Part shown: positions 1 through 6,765 of the stretch, in pieces
How the letters are laid out: each line of letters opens with the position of its first letter
Numbering within the stretch: the first letter of the stretch is position 1
Assembly (NCBI GenBank): GCA_036794585.1
Contig: DAIRGH010000025.1
Span: 1-32,932, forward strand
Length of the DNA: 32,932 nucleotides
From: WHSW01 sp036794585
Lineage (GTDB): Bacteria > Actinomycetota > Thermoleophilia > Solirubrobacterales > 70-9
Reading direction: 5' to 3'
Made by a program: the position numbers and the translations under genes
Notes under the pieces: generated by a model
Databases searched by the model: none
The model's input: the letters and a program-made list of their open reading frames with translations, nothing else
Told to the model about the DNA's origin: nothing

Positions 1-4
1 ACGC

Positions 5-78
5 CGCGGGGTGGAGCAGTCAGGTAGCTCGCCGGGCTCATAACCCGGAGGTCGTGGGTTCAAATCCCACCCCCGCTA
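5..78 (+). tRNA. Initiator tRNA-fMet (anticodon CAT)
   Basis: A full cloverleaf can be drawn. The acceptor strand 5-11 pairs with 71-77, with an unpaired C1 x T72 end. The anticodon stem 32-36/44-48 encloses a 7-nt loop with CAT at 39-41, and the T-arm is 54-58/66-70 around TTCAAAT. Two features mark it as initiator rather than elongator: the mismatched first acceptor pair, and three consecutive G-C pairs next to the anticodon loop (34-36 with 44-46). CCA is not encoded. Its 3' half (37-78) is the parent of the direct repeats at 4288 and 16708. Confidence 0.95.
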
Positions 79-81
79 CTC

Positions 82-117
82 CGAGAACCTCCTGGAAATC
101 AGGAGGTTCTCGTCTTT
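82..117 (+). terminator. Rho-independent terminator of tRNA-fMet
   Basis: A perfect 12-bp stem (82-93 with 101-112) has a 7-nt loop and is followed by TCTTT. It lies 4 nt beyond the tRNA 3' end. Confidence 0.9.
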
Positions 118-140
118 CCGGGGCCCGTACCGAGCGGATC

Positions 141-161
141 CGTGGTCCCAATATGGTCCCA
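141..161. repeat. TGGTCCCA tandem motif downstream of the tRNA
   Basis: TGGTCCCA occurs twice (143-150 and 154-161) separated by ATA. The left part, CGTGGTCCC-A-ATATG, reappears with one change at 1007-1022. There too it lies about 60 nt after a tRNA 3'-end copy and a hairpin, so the two places look like copies of one tRNA-downstream segment. Role unknown; a recombinase arm site is a possibility only. Confidence 0.5.
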
Positions 162-243
162 TCTGGCTGGGCGGGAGCGCGCTGGAGCACGAAACACGAT
201 CTCGCCGCGTAACGGAGTCGGATGGGGCGGCGACTGATAGGGC

Positions 244-888
244 ATGGAGCGAGCGCTGATCTGGACGGGAGAGGGCGAGGACCAGGACGGCGACTGGCAC
301 GTCGAGTTCGCGAGCGTCGAACTCGGTGAGGGCGGGCTGCGGGCGAGGGGTACCCAGCTCGGCGCCGTTCCGGTTCCCTACCGGCTTGACTACCGGCTCG
401 ACGCCACAGGCGAGGGCTTCGTCACTCGCAGCCTCTGGGTCGACGCCATCGGAGAGGGATGGGAGCGGCGGCTTCGCCTCGAGCGCGACGATGCCGGCGA
501 GTGGACCGCGGATGTGCGAGTAGCGGGGGAGGCCGACATGCGCGCGCCGGGTGGCGATACCGCTCCAATCGGCGGAGCGCTTGATTGCGACCTCGCCCTC
601 TCGCCGCTGACCAATGCAATGCCCGTGCACCGGCACTCGCTCGACACCCAGCCGGGGAAGGCCGAGTTTGTAATGGCCTGGGTCTCGGTTCCGGATCTCG
701 CCGTCCATGCCTCACGCCAGCGCTACATGCACCTGAGTCGCGAAGCGGACGGCGCGACTGTTCGCTTCGAAGAGCTCGAGGACGGGGAGGTCACCTTTAC
801 CTCCGACCTCGAGTTCGCCGGCGACGGGCTGGTCCGCGTCTATCCCAAGCTTGCCCGGCGGGTCGATCCGGCGAGACGCCAACTGTAA
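244..888 (+). CDS. Putative glycolipid-binding domain protein (PF06475-type)
   Basis: This 214-residue protein matches the soluble bacterial family annotated 'putative glycolipid-binding', formerly DUF1089. The family look comes from the early TGEG/DGDWHVEFASVEL stretch, the central LDCDLALSPLTNAMPVHRH segment (about residues 112-130), and the following segment ending in FVMAWVSVPDLAVHASRQRY. No signal peptide or membrane segment is visible, so it is probably cytoplasmic. Substrate and role are not established for the family. It stands alone between tRNA-fMet and the first tRNA relic, both on the same strand. The ATG at 244 is the first start that keeps the whole domain; no strong ribosome-binding site precedes it. 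Confidence 0.75.
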   Translation: MERALIWTGEGEDQDGDWHVEFASVELGEGGLRARGTQLGAVPVPYRLDYRLDATGEGFVTRSLWVDAIGEGWERRLRLERDDAGEWTADVRVAGEADMRAPGGDTAPIGGALDCDLALSPLTNAMPVHRHSLDTQPGKAEFVMAWVSVPDLAVHASRQRYMHLSREADGATVRFEELEDGEVTFTSDLEFAGDGLVRVYPKLARRVDPARRQL

Positions 889-906
889 GGCGGAGGCTCC
901 CGCCGT

Positions 907-947
907 CTCAACCCGGAGGTTCGTGGGTTCAAATCCCACCCCTGCCG
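907..947 (+). repeat. Diverged tRNA 3'-end relic 1
   Basis: A complete T-arm (923-939, GTGGG-TTCAAAT-CCCAC) is followed by a 7-nt acceptor-like strand and a discriminator base. The stretch 922-941 is identical to the T-arm region of tRNA-fMet. Upstream, ACCCGGAGGT is shared but 'TA' is missing from the anticodon loop and one T is added in the variable region. No matching 5' half is found, because the coding end of the previous gene occupies that place. It could be a decayed fMet copy or the 3' end of another tRNA, for example a long-variable-arm one. Confidence 0.6.
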
Positions 948-953
948 CTCCTG

Positions 954-980
954 AGGCCGCTGGTGAGTCCGGCGGTTTCT
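954..980 (+). terminator. Weak hairpin and T-tract after tRNA relic 1
   Basis: CCGC (957-960) pairs with GCGG (972-975), extended by wobble pairs into the TTTCT tail. It is weak by itself. Its position directly after a tRNA 3' end is the same as at 82-117, 4338, 14181, 16774 and 19253. Confidence 0.35.
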
Positions 981-1006
981 ACTGTCCGAGCCACGAGTGG
1001 TGAATC

Positions 1007-1022
1007 CCGTGGTCCCGATATG
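1007..1022. repeat. Second copy of the tRNA-downstream GGTCCC-ATATG motif
   Basis: CCGTGGTCCCGATATG corresponds to the sequence at 141-154 with one substitution and one extra C. The second TGGTCCCA of the first copy is degenerate here. It lies about 60 nt after tRNA relic 1. Confidence 0.45.
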
Positions 1023-1103
1023 TTCGCGAGAATCGTCGGGTCCGGGGCGATAGTTCCGTAGCAGATTGTTTGGTAGCGGACCCATCGAGGTAACATCTGA
1101 GAC

Positions 1104-1628
1104 ATGAGTACGACCGTCAAGAGCTTGCGTGAGCAGAAGGTCGCCGAGCTCCCTGACTGCCCGGAGTGCCTCGGCGGGAACCTCGCCTGGTTGCTCGGGC
1201 AGGCCCATTACACGCTCCTGAGCGAGGTCAACGCGGCCTTTTCGCCACTCGGGATCTCTGCGCGCGGTTACCACGTGCTCGCCGCCGCGCTGACCGCGGA
1301 ACACACCCAGAGCGAGCTCGCCGCGCTGGTCGGTGTCGACAAGACGACGATGGTGGTCACCGTCGATGAGCTCGAGGCCGCCGGCCTCGCCGAGCGCCGG
1401 CCGTCGGAGACCGACCGCCGCGCCCGCGTGATCGCCGTCACCGAGGCCGGCGAGAGCAAGGTCACCGAGGGGCGCGAGGTGATCAAGGCGATCCAGGCCG
1501 GCGTGCTCGAGACGCTGCCAACGCGCCAGCGCGCGATCTTCCTCGACTCGCTCGCCACCCTCGTCCGCGAGCGCCTCGCCGAGCCGGTCGAGTGCTCACC
1601 GCCGCTGCGGCGGCGCGAGCCCAAGTAG
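1104..1628 (+). CDS. MarR-family transcriptional regulator
   Basis: This 174-residue protein has a typical MarR layout. An N-terminal dimerisation helix is followed by a winged helix-turn-helix around HTQSELAALVGVDKTTMV and the wing LAERRPSETDRRAR, then a C-terminal helix. A Cys-x-x-Cys (C19, C22, in DCPEC) near the N-terminus is unusual and could be redox-sensitive; that is inference. It lies upstream of, and in the same direction as, a DHA2 efflux pump with a 170-nt gap containing a hairpin and an imperfect palindrome (1731-1750). It therefore probably represses the pump. The ATG at 1104 is preceded only by a weak GAGG. Confidence 0.9.
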   Translation: MSTTVKSLREQKVAELPDCPECLGGNLAWLLGQAHYTLLSEVNAAFSPLGISARGYHVLAAALTAEHTQSELAALVGVDKTTMVVTVDELEAAGLAERRPSETDRRARVIAVTEAGESKVTEGREVIKAIQAGVLETLPTRQRAIFLDSLATLVRERLAEPVECSPPLRRREPK

Positions 1629-1665
1629 GCGCTCGCCACCGCTTCTAAGGATCGGGCCCCGATTG

Positions 1666-1700
1666 CGGCTCGGTCGCTCCTCGCGGAGCCGTTCGCTTTT
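1666..1700 (+). terminator. Possible weak terminator after the marR gene
   Basis: CGGCTC (1666-1671) pairs with GAGCCG (1686-1691) over a 14-nt loop and is followed by TTCGCTTTT. The long loop and mixed tail make this tentative. Confidence 0.35.
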
Positions 1701-1730
1701 GTGCGGCTCGTCACACTGCGCCCGTGCAAG

Positions 1731-1750
1731 ATAATCTCGAACAAGATGAT
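1731..1750. promoter_or_regulatory. Candidate MarR operator upstream of the efflux gene
   Basis: A 20-bp imperfect palindrome has arms ATaATCT and AGATgAT around CGAACA, with six of seven positions paired. It sits 49-68 nt before the ATG of the transporter, where a MarR repressor would block transcription. GCAA and TTGC flank it at 1726-1729 and 1751-1754. Confidence 0.45.
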
Positions 1751-1798
1751 TTGCTACGGTCCTTATCCGAACAGGGACCGAATCTGTCTGGAGAAGCA

Positions 1799-3301
1799 AT
1801 GTCTGAGATCGCAACCGCAATAGGCCAGGGCACGAGACCGATGAACGAGCGGGCGCGGTGGACAGCGCTGATCGTGCTCTGCGTCGGGATGCTGATGATC
1901 ATCCTCGACCAGACGATCGTCAACGTCGCGCTGCCGTCGATCCAAGACGACCTCGGCTTCTCGCAGGCGGACCTCGCCTGGGTCGTGAACGCGTACCTGA
2001 TCCCGTTCGGCGGCCTGCTCCTGCTCGCCGGGAGACTCGGCGACCTGATCAGCCGCAAGGGCGTATTCATGGCGGGCCTCGGCGTATTTACGCTCGCCTC
2101 GTTGCTGTGCGGCGTCGCTCAGAGCCAGGAGATGCTGATCGGGGCGCGGTTCCTGCAGGGAATCGGCGGAGCGCTGAGCTCGGCGGTGATCCTCGGAATG
2201 ATCGTGACCATGTTCCCGAAGCCGGCCGAGCAGGCGAAGGCGATCGGGGTCTACAGCTTCGTCGCCGCGGGCGGCGCCTCCATCGGCCTGATCCTCGGTG
2301 GCGTGCTCACAGAGGCGATCAACTGGCACTGGATCTTCTTCGTCAACCTGCCGATTGGGATTGCGACGGCGGCGTTCGCCGTGCGCTTGATCGACCGCGA
2401 CCGCGGGATCGGCTTCGGCGAGGGCGCCGACTTCGCCGGCGCCGTGCTGATCACCGGCTCGCTGATGCTCGCCGTGTACACGATCGTCGAGGCGGCCGGC
2501 AACGGGTGGGGATCGGCTCAGACGCTCGTCCTCGGGGCGATCGCGATCGCGCTGCTGACCGCGTTCGTGGTCCGTCAGGCGGAGGCCGCCAATCCGCTGA
2601 TCCCGTTGAGGATCTTCCGCAACGCAAACGTCTCCGGCGCCAACGTGATCCAGGCGCTGATGGTCGCGGCGCTGTTCGGGATGTTCTTCCTCGGCAGCCT
2701 CTACATGGAGCGAGTGCTCGGCTACGGGCCGGTCGAGATCGGGCTCGGGTTCCTGCCGGTGGCGGTATTGATCGGCACGCTCTCGGTCGGGTTCTCCGAG
2801 CGGCTGATCATGCGCTACGGCGCCCGCCAGACCCTGATTCCGGGGCTTGTCCTGATCCTCGGTGCGCTGCTGTGGTTCGCGAGGATCCCGGTCGAGGCGA
2901 GCTACGCGGTCGACATGCTGCCGGCGATGATCCTGTTCGGGATCGGCGCCGGGCTCTCGTTCCCTTCTTTGATGACGCTGGCGATGTCGAGCGCCGACGC
3001 GAGCGACGCCGGGCTCGCATCGGGTCTCGTCAACACCAGCCTCCAAGTCGGTGGCGCGCTCGGCCTCGCCGTCCTGGCGACGCTCTCGACCACCCGTACC
3101 GGCAACCTGCTCGCTGCCGGCGAGTCGACGGCGGAGGCGCTCACGAGCGGCTACCGGGTCGCCTGGGTCGTCGGCGCCGGCCTGATGGTGGCGACGATCG
3201 GGATCGCCATCTCGGTCCTTCGACCCGCCCCCGCCGTGCAGGAGGTCGCCGAGGTCGATGAGATCGGCGAGGCACGGCCGGCCTACTCCGAGGCGGCGTA
3301 G
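1799..3301 (+). CDS. MFS multidrug efflux transporter, DHA2 (14-TM, EmrB/QacA-like)
   Basis: This 500-residue integral membrane protein is probably a proton-coupled drug exporter. DHA2 signatures are present: LDQTIVNVALPSI in helix 1, the motif-A loop GRLGDLISRKG, the motif-C region GGASIGLILGG, and WHWIFFVNLPIG after it. About 14 hydrophobic segments follow through to the C-terminus. The frame is open from a GTG at 1724, but the ATG at 1799 is preferred. It has GGAGA at 1790-1794, and the upstream extension is polar, unlike the family, and overlaps the candidate operator. The MarR gene upstream fits an efflux locus in which the drug ligand releases the repressor. Substrate cannot be predicted. 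Confidence 0.9.
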   Translation: MSEIATAIGQGTRPMNERARWTALIVLCVGMLMIILDQTIVNVALPSIQDDLGFSQADLAWVVNAYLIPFGGLLLLAGRLGDLISRKGVFMAGLGVFTLASLLCGVAQSQEMLIGARFLQGIGGALSSAVILGMIVTMFPKPAEQAKAIGVYSFVAAGGASIGLILGGVLTEAINWHWIFFVNLPIGIATAAFAVRLIDRDRGIGFGEGADFAGAVLITGSLMLAVYTIVEAAGNGWGSAQTLVLGAIAIALLTAFVVRQAEAANPLIPLRIFRNANVSGANVIQALMVAALFGMFFLGSLYMERVLGYGPVEIGLGFLPVAVLIGTLSVGFSERLIMRYGARQTLIPGLVLILGALLWFARIPVEASYAVDMLPAMILFGIGAGLSFPSLMTLAMSSADASDAGLASGLVNTSLQVGGALGLAVLATLSTTRTGNLLAAGESTAEALTSGYRVAWVVGAGLMVATIGIAISVLRPAPAVQEVAEVDEIGEARPAYSEAA

Positions 3302-3313
3302 CCGAAGACGTAG

Positions 3314-3380
3314 GCGACCCGGCGCCAACGTCGGGTCGCTGCACCGCTGACCGGGTGGGCCGAAGGCGCCCACCCGGTCA
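3314..3380 (+). terminator. Two tandem strong hairpins between the efflux and usp genes
   Basis: The first hairpin is GCGACCC (3314-3320) with GGGTCGC (3333-3339). The second has perfect 13-bp arms (3348-3360 and 3368-3380) around a 7-nt loop. The second ends 10 nt before the ATG at 3391 and is followed by TCCTTA, not a real T-tract. It may be a terminator of the efflux gene or a structured leader of the stress gene. Confidence 0.5.
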
Positions 3381-3390
3381 TCCTTAGGCG

Positions 3391-3825
3391 ATGTTCCGCA
3401 ACATCCTCGTCGCCATCGACGGCTCCGAAACCGCGCGGCGTGCGCTCGCGGAGGCCGCGGATCTCGCCGAGGCGCTCAACGCCCGGCTGACGATCATCTC
3501 CGTCGCCCCCGAGGTGCCGGGCTACGCCTATCGGTCCGAGATCGACCCGACCAAGCTGGAGCGCGAGGCCGAGGCGGAGACCGAGAGGCTGCTGAACGAC
3601 GCCGTTGACTCCCTGCCGCTCGAGCTCCCGGTGATCAAGCTGCTGAAGCACGGGCACGCGGGCGAGGAGATCGTGAAGCAGGTCGAGGCGGGGGGGCACG
3701 ACCTGCTGGCGCTCGGCTCTCGCGGGCTCGGACGTCTGGCCTCACGCGTCCTCGGCAGCGTCGGGGCCTACGTCCACTTCCACAGCAGCGTCACGATGCT
3801 CGTCGTGCACCCGGAGGACGAGTGA
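3391..3825 (+). CDS. Universal stress protein (UspA family, ATP-binding type)
   Basis: This 144-residue single Usp domain begins FRNILVAIDGSETARRAL. It carries the ATP-binding signature G-2x-G-9x-G-S near the C-terminus (G109, G112, G122, S123 in GSRGLGRLASRVLGSV). The acidic residue after the first strand (D10) is also present, so it belongs to the nucleotide-binding class of Usp rather than the non-binding one. Such proteins are cytoplasmic and raise stress survival by poorly known means. No Shine-Dalgarno sequence is seen, and a 13-bp hairpin ends 10 nt before the start. It converges with the VOC gene on the other strand across 21 nt. Confidence 0.92.
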   Translation: MFRNILVAIDGSETARRALAEAADLAEALNARLTIISVAPEVPGYAYRSEIDPTKLEREAEAETERLLNDAVDSLPLELPVIKLLKHGHAGEEIVKQVEAGGHDLLALGSRGLGRLASRVLGSVGAYVHFHSSVTMLVVHPEDE

Positions 3826-3846
3826 GGGGCCGGCGAGCGCCGACGC

Positions 3847-4227
3847 TCAGACTTCGTAGGTCGTGAGCTCGAGCTGGTGACCGTCGGGGTCGGTGAAGTA
3901 GATCGAGTGTGCGATCCCGTGGTCGGAGAAGCGCGGCTCCATGCCTTGAGCGGCGAGCTCCTGGCGAGCTCGCTCAAAGCCCTCGCGATCCACCCGGAAC
4001 GCGATGTGGAGGATGCGGACGTCGGGTTGCTCCGCGCCGTTACCGGGGTGGAGGTCCTTGTCGAAGATGGCGACGCCCGTACCGTTGGCCGCCATCACCA
4101 CCGGAACGTCCCACTCGTCGTGTGCGCGCTCAAACCCGAGGATCTCCGCGTAGAACCGCCGCGAGCGCTCGACGTCCTGAACGGCGATCGCTACATGATC
4201 GAGACCCTGGTTGCCGTACTTGGCCAT
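3847..4227 (-). CDS. VOC-family protein (glyoxalase/dioxygenase fold), copy A
   Basis: This 126-residue single-module VOC protein has the pattern LDHVAIAVQDVERSRRFYAE at the N-terminus, then LHIAFRV and DPDGHQLELTTYE. These supply the His/His/Glu metal positions typical of the superfamily. The reaction is unknown; family members include glyoxalases, ring-cleaving dioxygenases and antibiotic-binding proteins. A longer reading to 4314 would start inside the tRNA relic; the ATG at 4227 is preferred because homologous starts begin just before LDHVAI. Copy B at 16241-16621 is 93% identical (9 of 126 residues differ). In both, a 3'-tRNA-fMet repeat lies less than 90 nt upstream of the gene's start. 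Confidence 0.85.
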   Translation of the reverse strand: MAKYGNQGLDHVAIAVQDVERSRRFYAEILGFERAHDEWDVPVVMAANGTGVAIFDKDLHPGNGAEQPDVRILHIAFRVDREGFERARQELAAQGMEPRFSDHGIAHSIYFTDPDGHQLELTTYEV

Positions 4228-4262
4228 TCGCGGCGAGGGTAGCGGGGCGGCGCCGTCACGCC
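3847..4262. repeat. Segmental duplication, copy A (VOC module)
   Basis: These 416 bp are colinear, without indels, with 16241-16656. They cover the whole VOC gene plus 35 bp upstream of its start. Similarity stops abruptly beyond both ends. In both copies a tRNA-fMet 3' repeat follows, after 25 bp here and 51 bp in copy B. Confidence 0.85.
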
Positions 4263-4287
4263 ACGCGGAAATCGCGGGAGCCCCCAA

Positions 4288-4329
4288 CTCATAACCCGGA
4301 GGTCGTGGGTTCAAATCCCACCCCCGCTA
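4288..4329 (+). repeat. tRNA-fMet 3'-half direct repeat (relic 2)
   Basis: These 42 bp are identical to tRNA-fMet positions 37-78, from the anticodon loop to the discriminator base. No 5' half is present, so this is not a tRNA gene. Length, start point and orientation match the core of an attachment site for an element that integrates into a tRNA 3' end. A terminator follows directly. Confidence 0.95.
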
Positions 4330-4337
4330 TAGCAGAG

Positions 4338-4366
4338 AAAGCCCCGCAACTGCTGGGTTTTTTTCT
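4338..4366 (+). terminator. Terminator after tRNA relic 2
   Basis: AAAGCCC (4338-4344) pairs with GGGTTTT over a 10-nt loop, including one G-T pair. Seven T residues follow the GGG. Confidence 0.8.
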
Positions 4367-4369
4367 TGC

Positions 4370-4685
4370 TTCGATCCCGCTCCCACGCGCTCATTTTCGC
4401 TTCGGGACAACCGCGAGGACAACAGCCTGCAGGTCTGCTGCAGGCAAGTCGGCGAGCGGCGAGGCGGAGTTGTGTGTGAACGAAGGCCGGCGCAGCCGGC
4501 TGAGGCCGGTGCCAACGAGGGACGACTCGTCCGGATGGACGGCGCGCTGCCCCTCCCACGCGATTGCAGAAGTGCGATGCGCTCCACGCGAGACGCCTCC
4601 TGCTCGTCCCAATCAGCGACGACATTCCCCACGAGGGGGTGGCTGCTGCTCGCCAGTGAACGCGACAGGGTGTTGCGGTCCATGT
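4370..4685. other. 316-bp stretch without a convincing gene
   Basis: No frame here gives a recognisable protein. A perfect hairpin GCCTGCAG (4425-4432) / CTGCAGGC (4438-4445) with a 5-nt loop is present. It is followed by further GCCGGC-type inverted repeats around 4480-4515. It lies just right of tRNA relic 2 and could be remnant sequence of an inserted element. Confidence 0.4.
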
Positions 4686-5219
4686 TCATCCGTCCTGCGG
4701 CCGCCCGATCGCGCAGACCGCGGGGACCGGGTGCAGGTTCTCGACCAGCACCCTGTCGACGGAGAATCCGCCCTCGCGCAGCCGGTCGGCCAGCTCGTTC
4801 CCCAGGTCCCTTGCTCGCTCCGGCGCGGAGTGGCGCGCGTCCCAGAAGAGGTAGACGGCCCCGTCCCGGGCGAGGTGCTCGCGGACGGCACCGAGCGCCG
4901 CCTCCGGCTGCTGCCAGAAGGGAGCGACGTTGAAGGCGAAGACCTTGTCGAAGCGCCGATCGCCGAGGTCGGCGTCCTCCAGCGCGATCGCGTCGAGCAC
5001 AGCCCTGCCCTCGTCGACGTGCTCGCGGTTCCTCCGTGTGGCCATCTCGATCATCTTGGGCGAGCGGTCGATCGCGGTGATCGTTCCCGTCGTCAGCCTC
5101 TCGCAGACCAGGGAGACCGCAACGCCGTGGCCGCAGCCGACCTCGAGCAGGCGGTCGGCCGGACGGACCTCCAGAGTGTCGACCGCCCAGACGAACCGCT
5201 CCGATGCCTTGCCCGCCAT
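4686..5219 (-). CDS. Class I SAM-dependent methyltransferase
   Basis: This 177-residue protein has SAM-binding motif I at LLEVGCGHGVAV (residues 24-35, with E26, G28, G30, G32) and the acidic end of strand 2 at AIDRSPKMIEMA. Motif IV-like FDKVFAFNVAPFW and a post-I helix rich in charged residues follow. The substrate cannot be told; its small size suggests a small-molecule methylase. The ATG at 5219 lies 2 nt after the stop of the DHFR-like gene (5222), so the two are translationally coupled. The frame stays open upstream through the DHFR-like gene in another register, but that part is a shadow. Confidence 0.85.
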   Translation of the reverse strand: MAGKASERFVWAVDTLEVRPADRLLEVGCGHGVAVSLVCERLTTGTITAIDRSPKMIEMATRRNREHVDEGRAVLDAIALEDADLGDRRFDKVFAFNVAPFWQQPEAALGAVREHLARDGAVYLFWDARHSAPERARDLGNELADRLREGGFSVDRVLVENLHPVPAVCAIGRPQDG

Positions 5220-5221
5220 GA

Positions 5222-5743
5222 TCACGGGTGTGCCGCGAAGACGTGCGCGACGGCTCCGCCGCTGAAGGCGATGGTGCTCATCGGCTCGATCGTGAGCGGT
5301 GCCATGAAGATCCGCTCGCCCGCGCCCAGGACGACCGGGTGGATGACAAGGCGGTACTCGTCGATCAACCCGGTCTCGACCAGCGATCGCGCAAACCGTG
5401 CCCCGCCGTGAGCAAGCAGGTATCCGCCGGACCGCTCCTGCTTGAGCCGTGTGATGGCGTCGGCCAGTTCTCCGGCGGCGATCGTGGTCTCGCCCCAGTC
5501 GGCGGACCTGAGCGAGTCCGAGAACACGACCTTGGGGATCTCGTTCATCGGCCTGGCGATTGGACCGGAGGCCGTGGGCCAGTAGGAGCCCAACGCCGTG
5601 TAAGTGGCAGCACCCATGAGGTGCGCGCTGGCGTTGCTCAGTGTCTCGACAGTCCAACTGAGGCCGTCTTCGGAGCGTCCCGCGGCCTTCCAGCCGCTGC
5701 TTCCGTCCGGTGGTGCGACGTAGCCGTCGAGCGAGACGGACAT
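5222..5743 (-). CDS. Dihydrofolate-reductase-family protein (RibD C-terminal-like)
   Basis: This 173-residue protein resembles the YwjB/YyaP group: MSVSLDGYVAPPDG at the N-terminus, GAATYTALGSYWP in the middle, GGYLLAHGGARFARSLVETG, then LIDEYRLVIHPVVLGAGERIF. Such proteins are NADPH-dependent reductases of mostly unknown substrate. The annotated ATG (5743) leaves out the first beta-strand: the frame upstream reads I-A-S-L-V-L-K-M, and LVLKMSVSLDG is the usual family N-terminus. An ATC codon at 5764 lies 6 nt after GGAAAGGAAG, so a rare ATC start or a mutated start codon is possible. It is coupled to the methyltransferase downstream and divergent from the MBL-fold gene. Confidence 0.85.
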   Translation of the reverse strand: MSVSLDGYVAPPDGSSGWKAAGRSEDGLSWTVETLSNASAHLMGAATYTALGSYWPTASGPIARPMNEIPKVVFSDSLRSADWGETTIAAGELADAITRLKQERSGGYLLAHGGARFARSLVETGLIDEYRLVIHPVVLGAGERIFMAPLTIEPMSTIAFSGGAVAHVFAAHP

Positions 5744-5764
5744 CTTCAGGACCAGTGAGGCGAT

Positions 5765-5941
5765 GGGCTGCTTCCTTTCCGCGGGGCCAATGACTTACCG
5801 CCATAGACTCCGCCGACCTCGGAAACTCATTGCGAGCACCTGCGGTCACCTCAACCACAACATCGCGCCCAGCGGGCGCTGAAAGGGATGAGTTTGGCTG
5901 CGGAGCGCGGTCTCAGCCCGTAACCAATCGATTGGAGTGGA
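5765..5941. promoter_or_regulatory. Divergent intergenic region with inverted repeats
   Basis: This spacer must hold promoters for the DHFR-like/methyltransferase operon (minus) and the MBL-fold gene (plus). It contains GCGCCC-AGC-GGGCGC (5865-5879). An 8-bp inverted pair, AAACTCAT (5823-5830) and ATGAGTTT (5888-5895), encloses it. No clear -35/-10 pair was found. Confidence 0.4.
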
Positions 5942-6700
5942 ATGGGCGAACTGAATCAGGTGGCCGACGGCGTCTGGGTCCGGCAGAGCGAGTGGGTCTG
6001 GACCAATTCCATCGTCGTGCGCCGCGAGGATGGGTTGATCCTGATCGATCCCGGCATCGATGGCTCCGAGTTAAACCAGCTCGCCGATGACGTGGACCGG
6101 CTCGGCATCCCGGTGGTCGCCGGGTTCTCCACCCATCCCCACTGGGACCACCTGCTCTGGCATCCGCGGTTCGGCGACGTGCCGCGCTACGCCACCGCCG
6201 CCGGCGCCCACGTCGCCGGTGCAACCCGAGAGCTGCAGCGGGCCGGGGCGGAGGAGGAGGCGTCCGACATCCCTCTCGAGCTGGTCGCGCTGGTCACCCC
6301 GCTGCCCGCAGACGGCGGACCGGTGCCGGGCGAGATCGTCGAGCATCAGGCGCACGCTGTCGGCCACGCCGGGGTTCTCCTTGCGGACCGTGGCGTCCTG
6401 CTCGCCGGCGACATGCTCTCCGACATCCTGATCCCGATGTTCGACTCTCGCCAAGATGATCAGCTCGGCGCCTACGAGACGGCACTCGCCCGGCTGGACG
6501 AGGCCGCCGGCCACGTTGATGTCGTGGTCCCCGGCCACGGCGCCGTTGCCGAGGGTCCCGAGGTCGCGGCCCGCCTCGCCGCCGATCATGCCTACATCGA
6601 CGCGCTGCGGCGAGGAGAGGAACCCGCCGACGCGCGTCTGGATGCGGACTGGGTCTCCGGCCTCCACCGGTCGAACCTGGAGCAGGCCCAAGAGCGGTAG
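5942..6700 (+). CDS. Metallo-beta-lactamase-fold hydrolase
   Basis: This 252-residue protein carries the zinc-binding signature H65-x-H67-x-D69-H70 (STHPHWDHLLWH). A further metal His lies in AVGHAGVLL (about H142), an Asp in LLAGDMLSD (about D157) and a His in VVPGHGAVAEG. All dinuclear-site positions are therefore present. No signal peptide is seen, so a cytoplasmic hydrolase or lactonase-type enzyme is more likely than a secreted beta-lactamase. The substrate is unknown. The ATG at 5942 follows TTGGAGTGGA, a good ribosome-binding site. It converges with a TetR gene 65 nt downstream. Confidence 0.88.
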   Translation: MGELNQVADGVWVRQSEWVWTNSIVVRREDGLILIDPGIDGSELNQLADDVDRLGIPVVAGFSTHPHWDHLLWHPRFGDVPRYATAAGAHVAGATRELQRAGAEEEASDIPLELVALVTPLPADGGPVPGEIVEHQAHAVGHAGVLLADRGVLLAGDMLSDILIPMFDSRQDDQLGAYETALARLDEAAGHVDVVVPGHGAVAEGPEVAARLAADHAYIDALRRGEEPADARLDADWVSGLHRSNLEQAQER

Positions 6701-6765
6701 CGGACAAGAAAGAGAAGCCAAGCGGCCGACGCGCGCACCGGAAGTGCGGTTGCCCGGGTCGCTCG

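Noticed and set aside
712..939. Minus-strand ORF beginning MGFEPTNLRV
   Set aside because: It is antisense to the glycolipid-binding gene, and its start is the reverse complement of the tRNA T-arm, a common source of false ORFs.
907..947. A complete second tRNA gene
   Set aside because: No 5' acceptor strand or D-arm that pairs can be found upstream; the space is taken by the end of the preceding gene.
1763..3373. 536-residue minus-strand ORF
   Set aside because: Antisense shadow of the MFS gene, full of Arg/Asp/His low-complexity sequence typical of the complementary frame in GC-rich DNA.
3847..4314. Longer start of VOC copy A (155 residues), and the matching 164-residue reading of copy B to 16735
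   Set aside because: The extra N-terminus (MNPRPPGYELG...) is only the translated complement of the tRNA-fMet relic; homologues begin at MAKYGNQG-LDHVAI.
4338..4685. ORFs on either strand right of relic 2 (for example 4327-4689 minus)
   Set aside because: No domain, no ribosome-binding site and shadow-like composition; the first part is the terminator.
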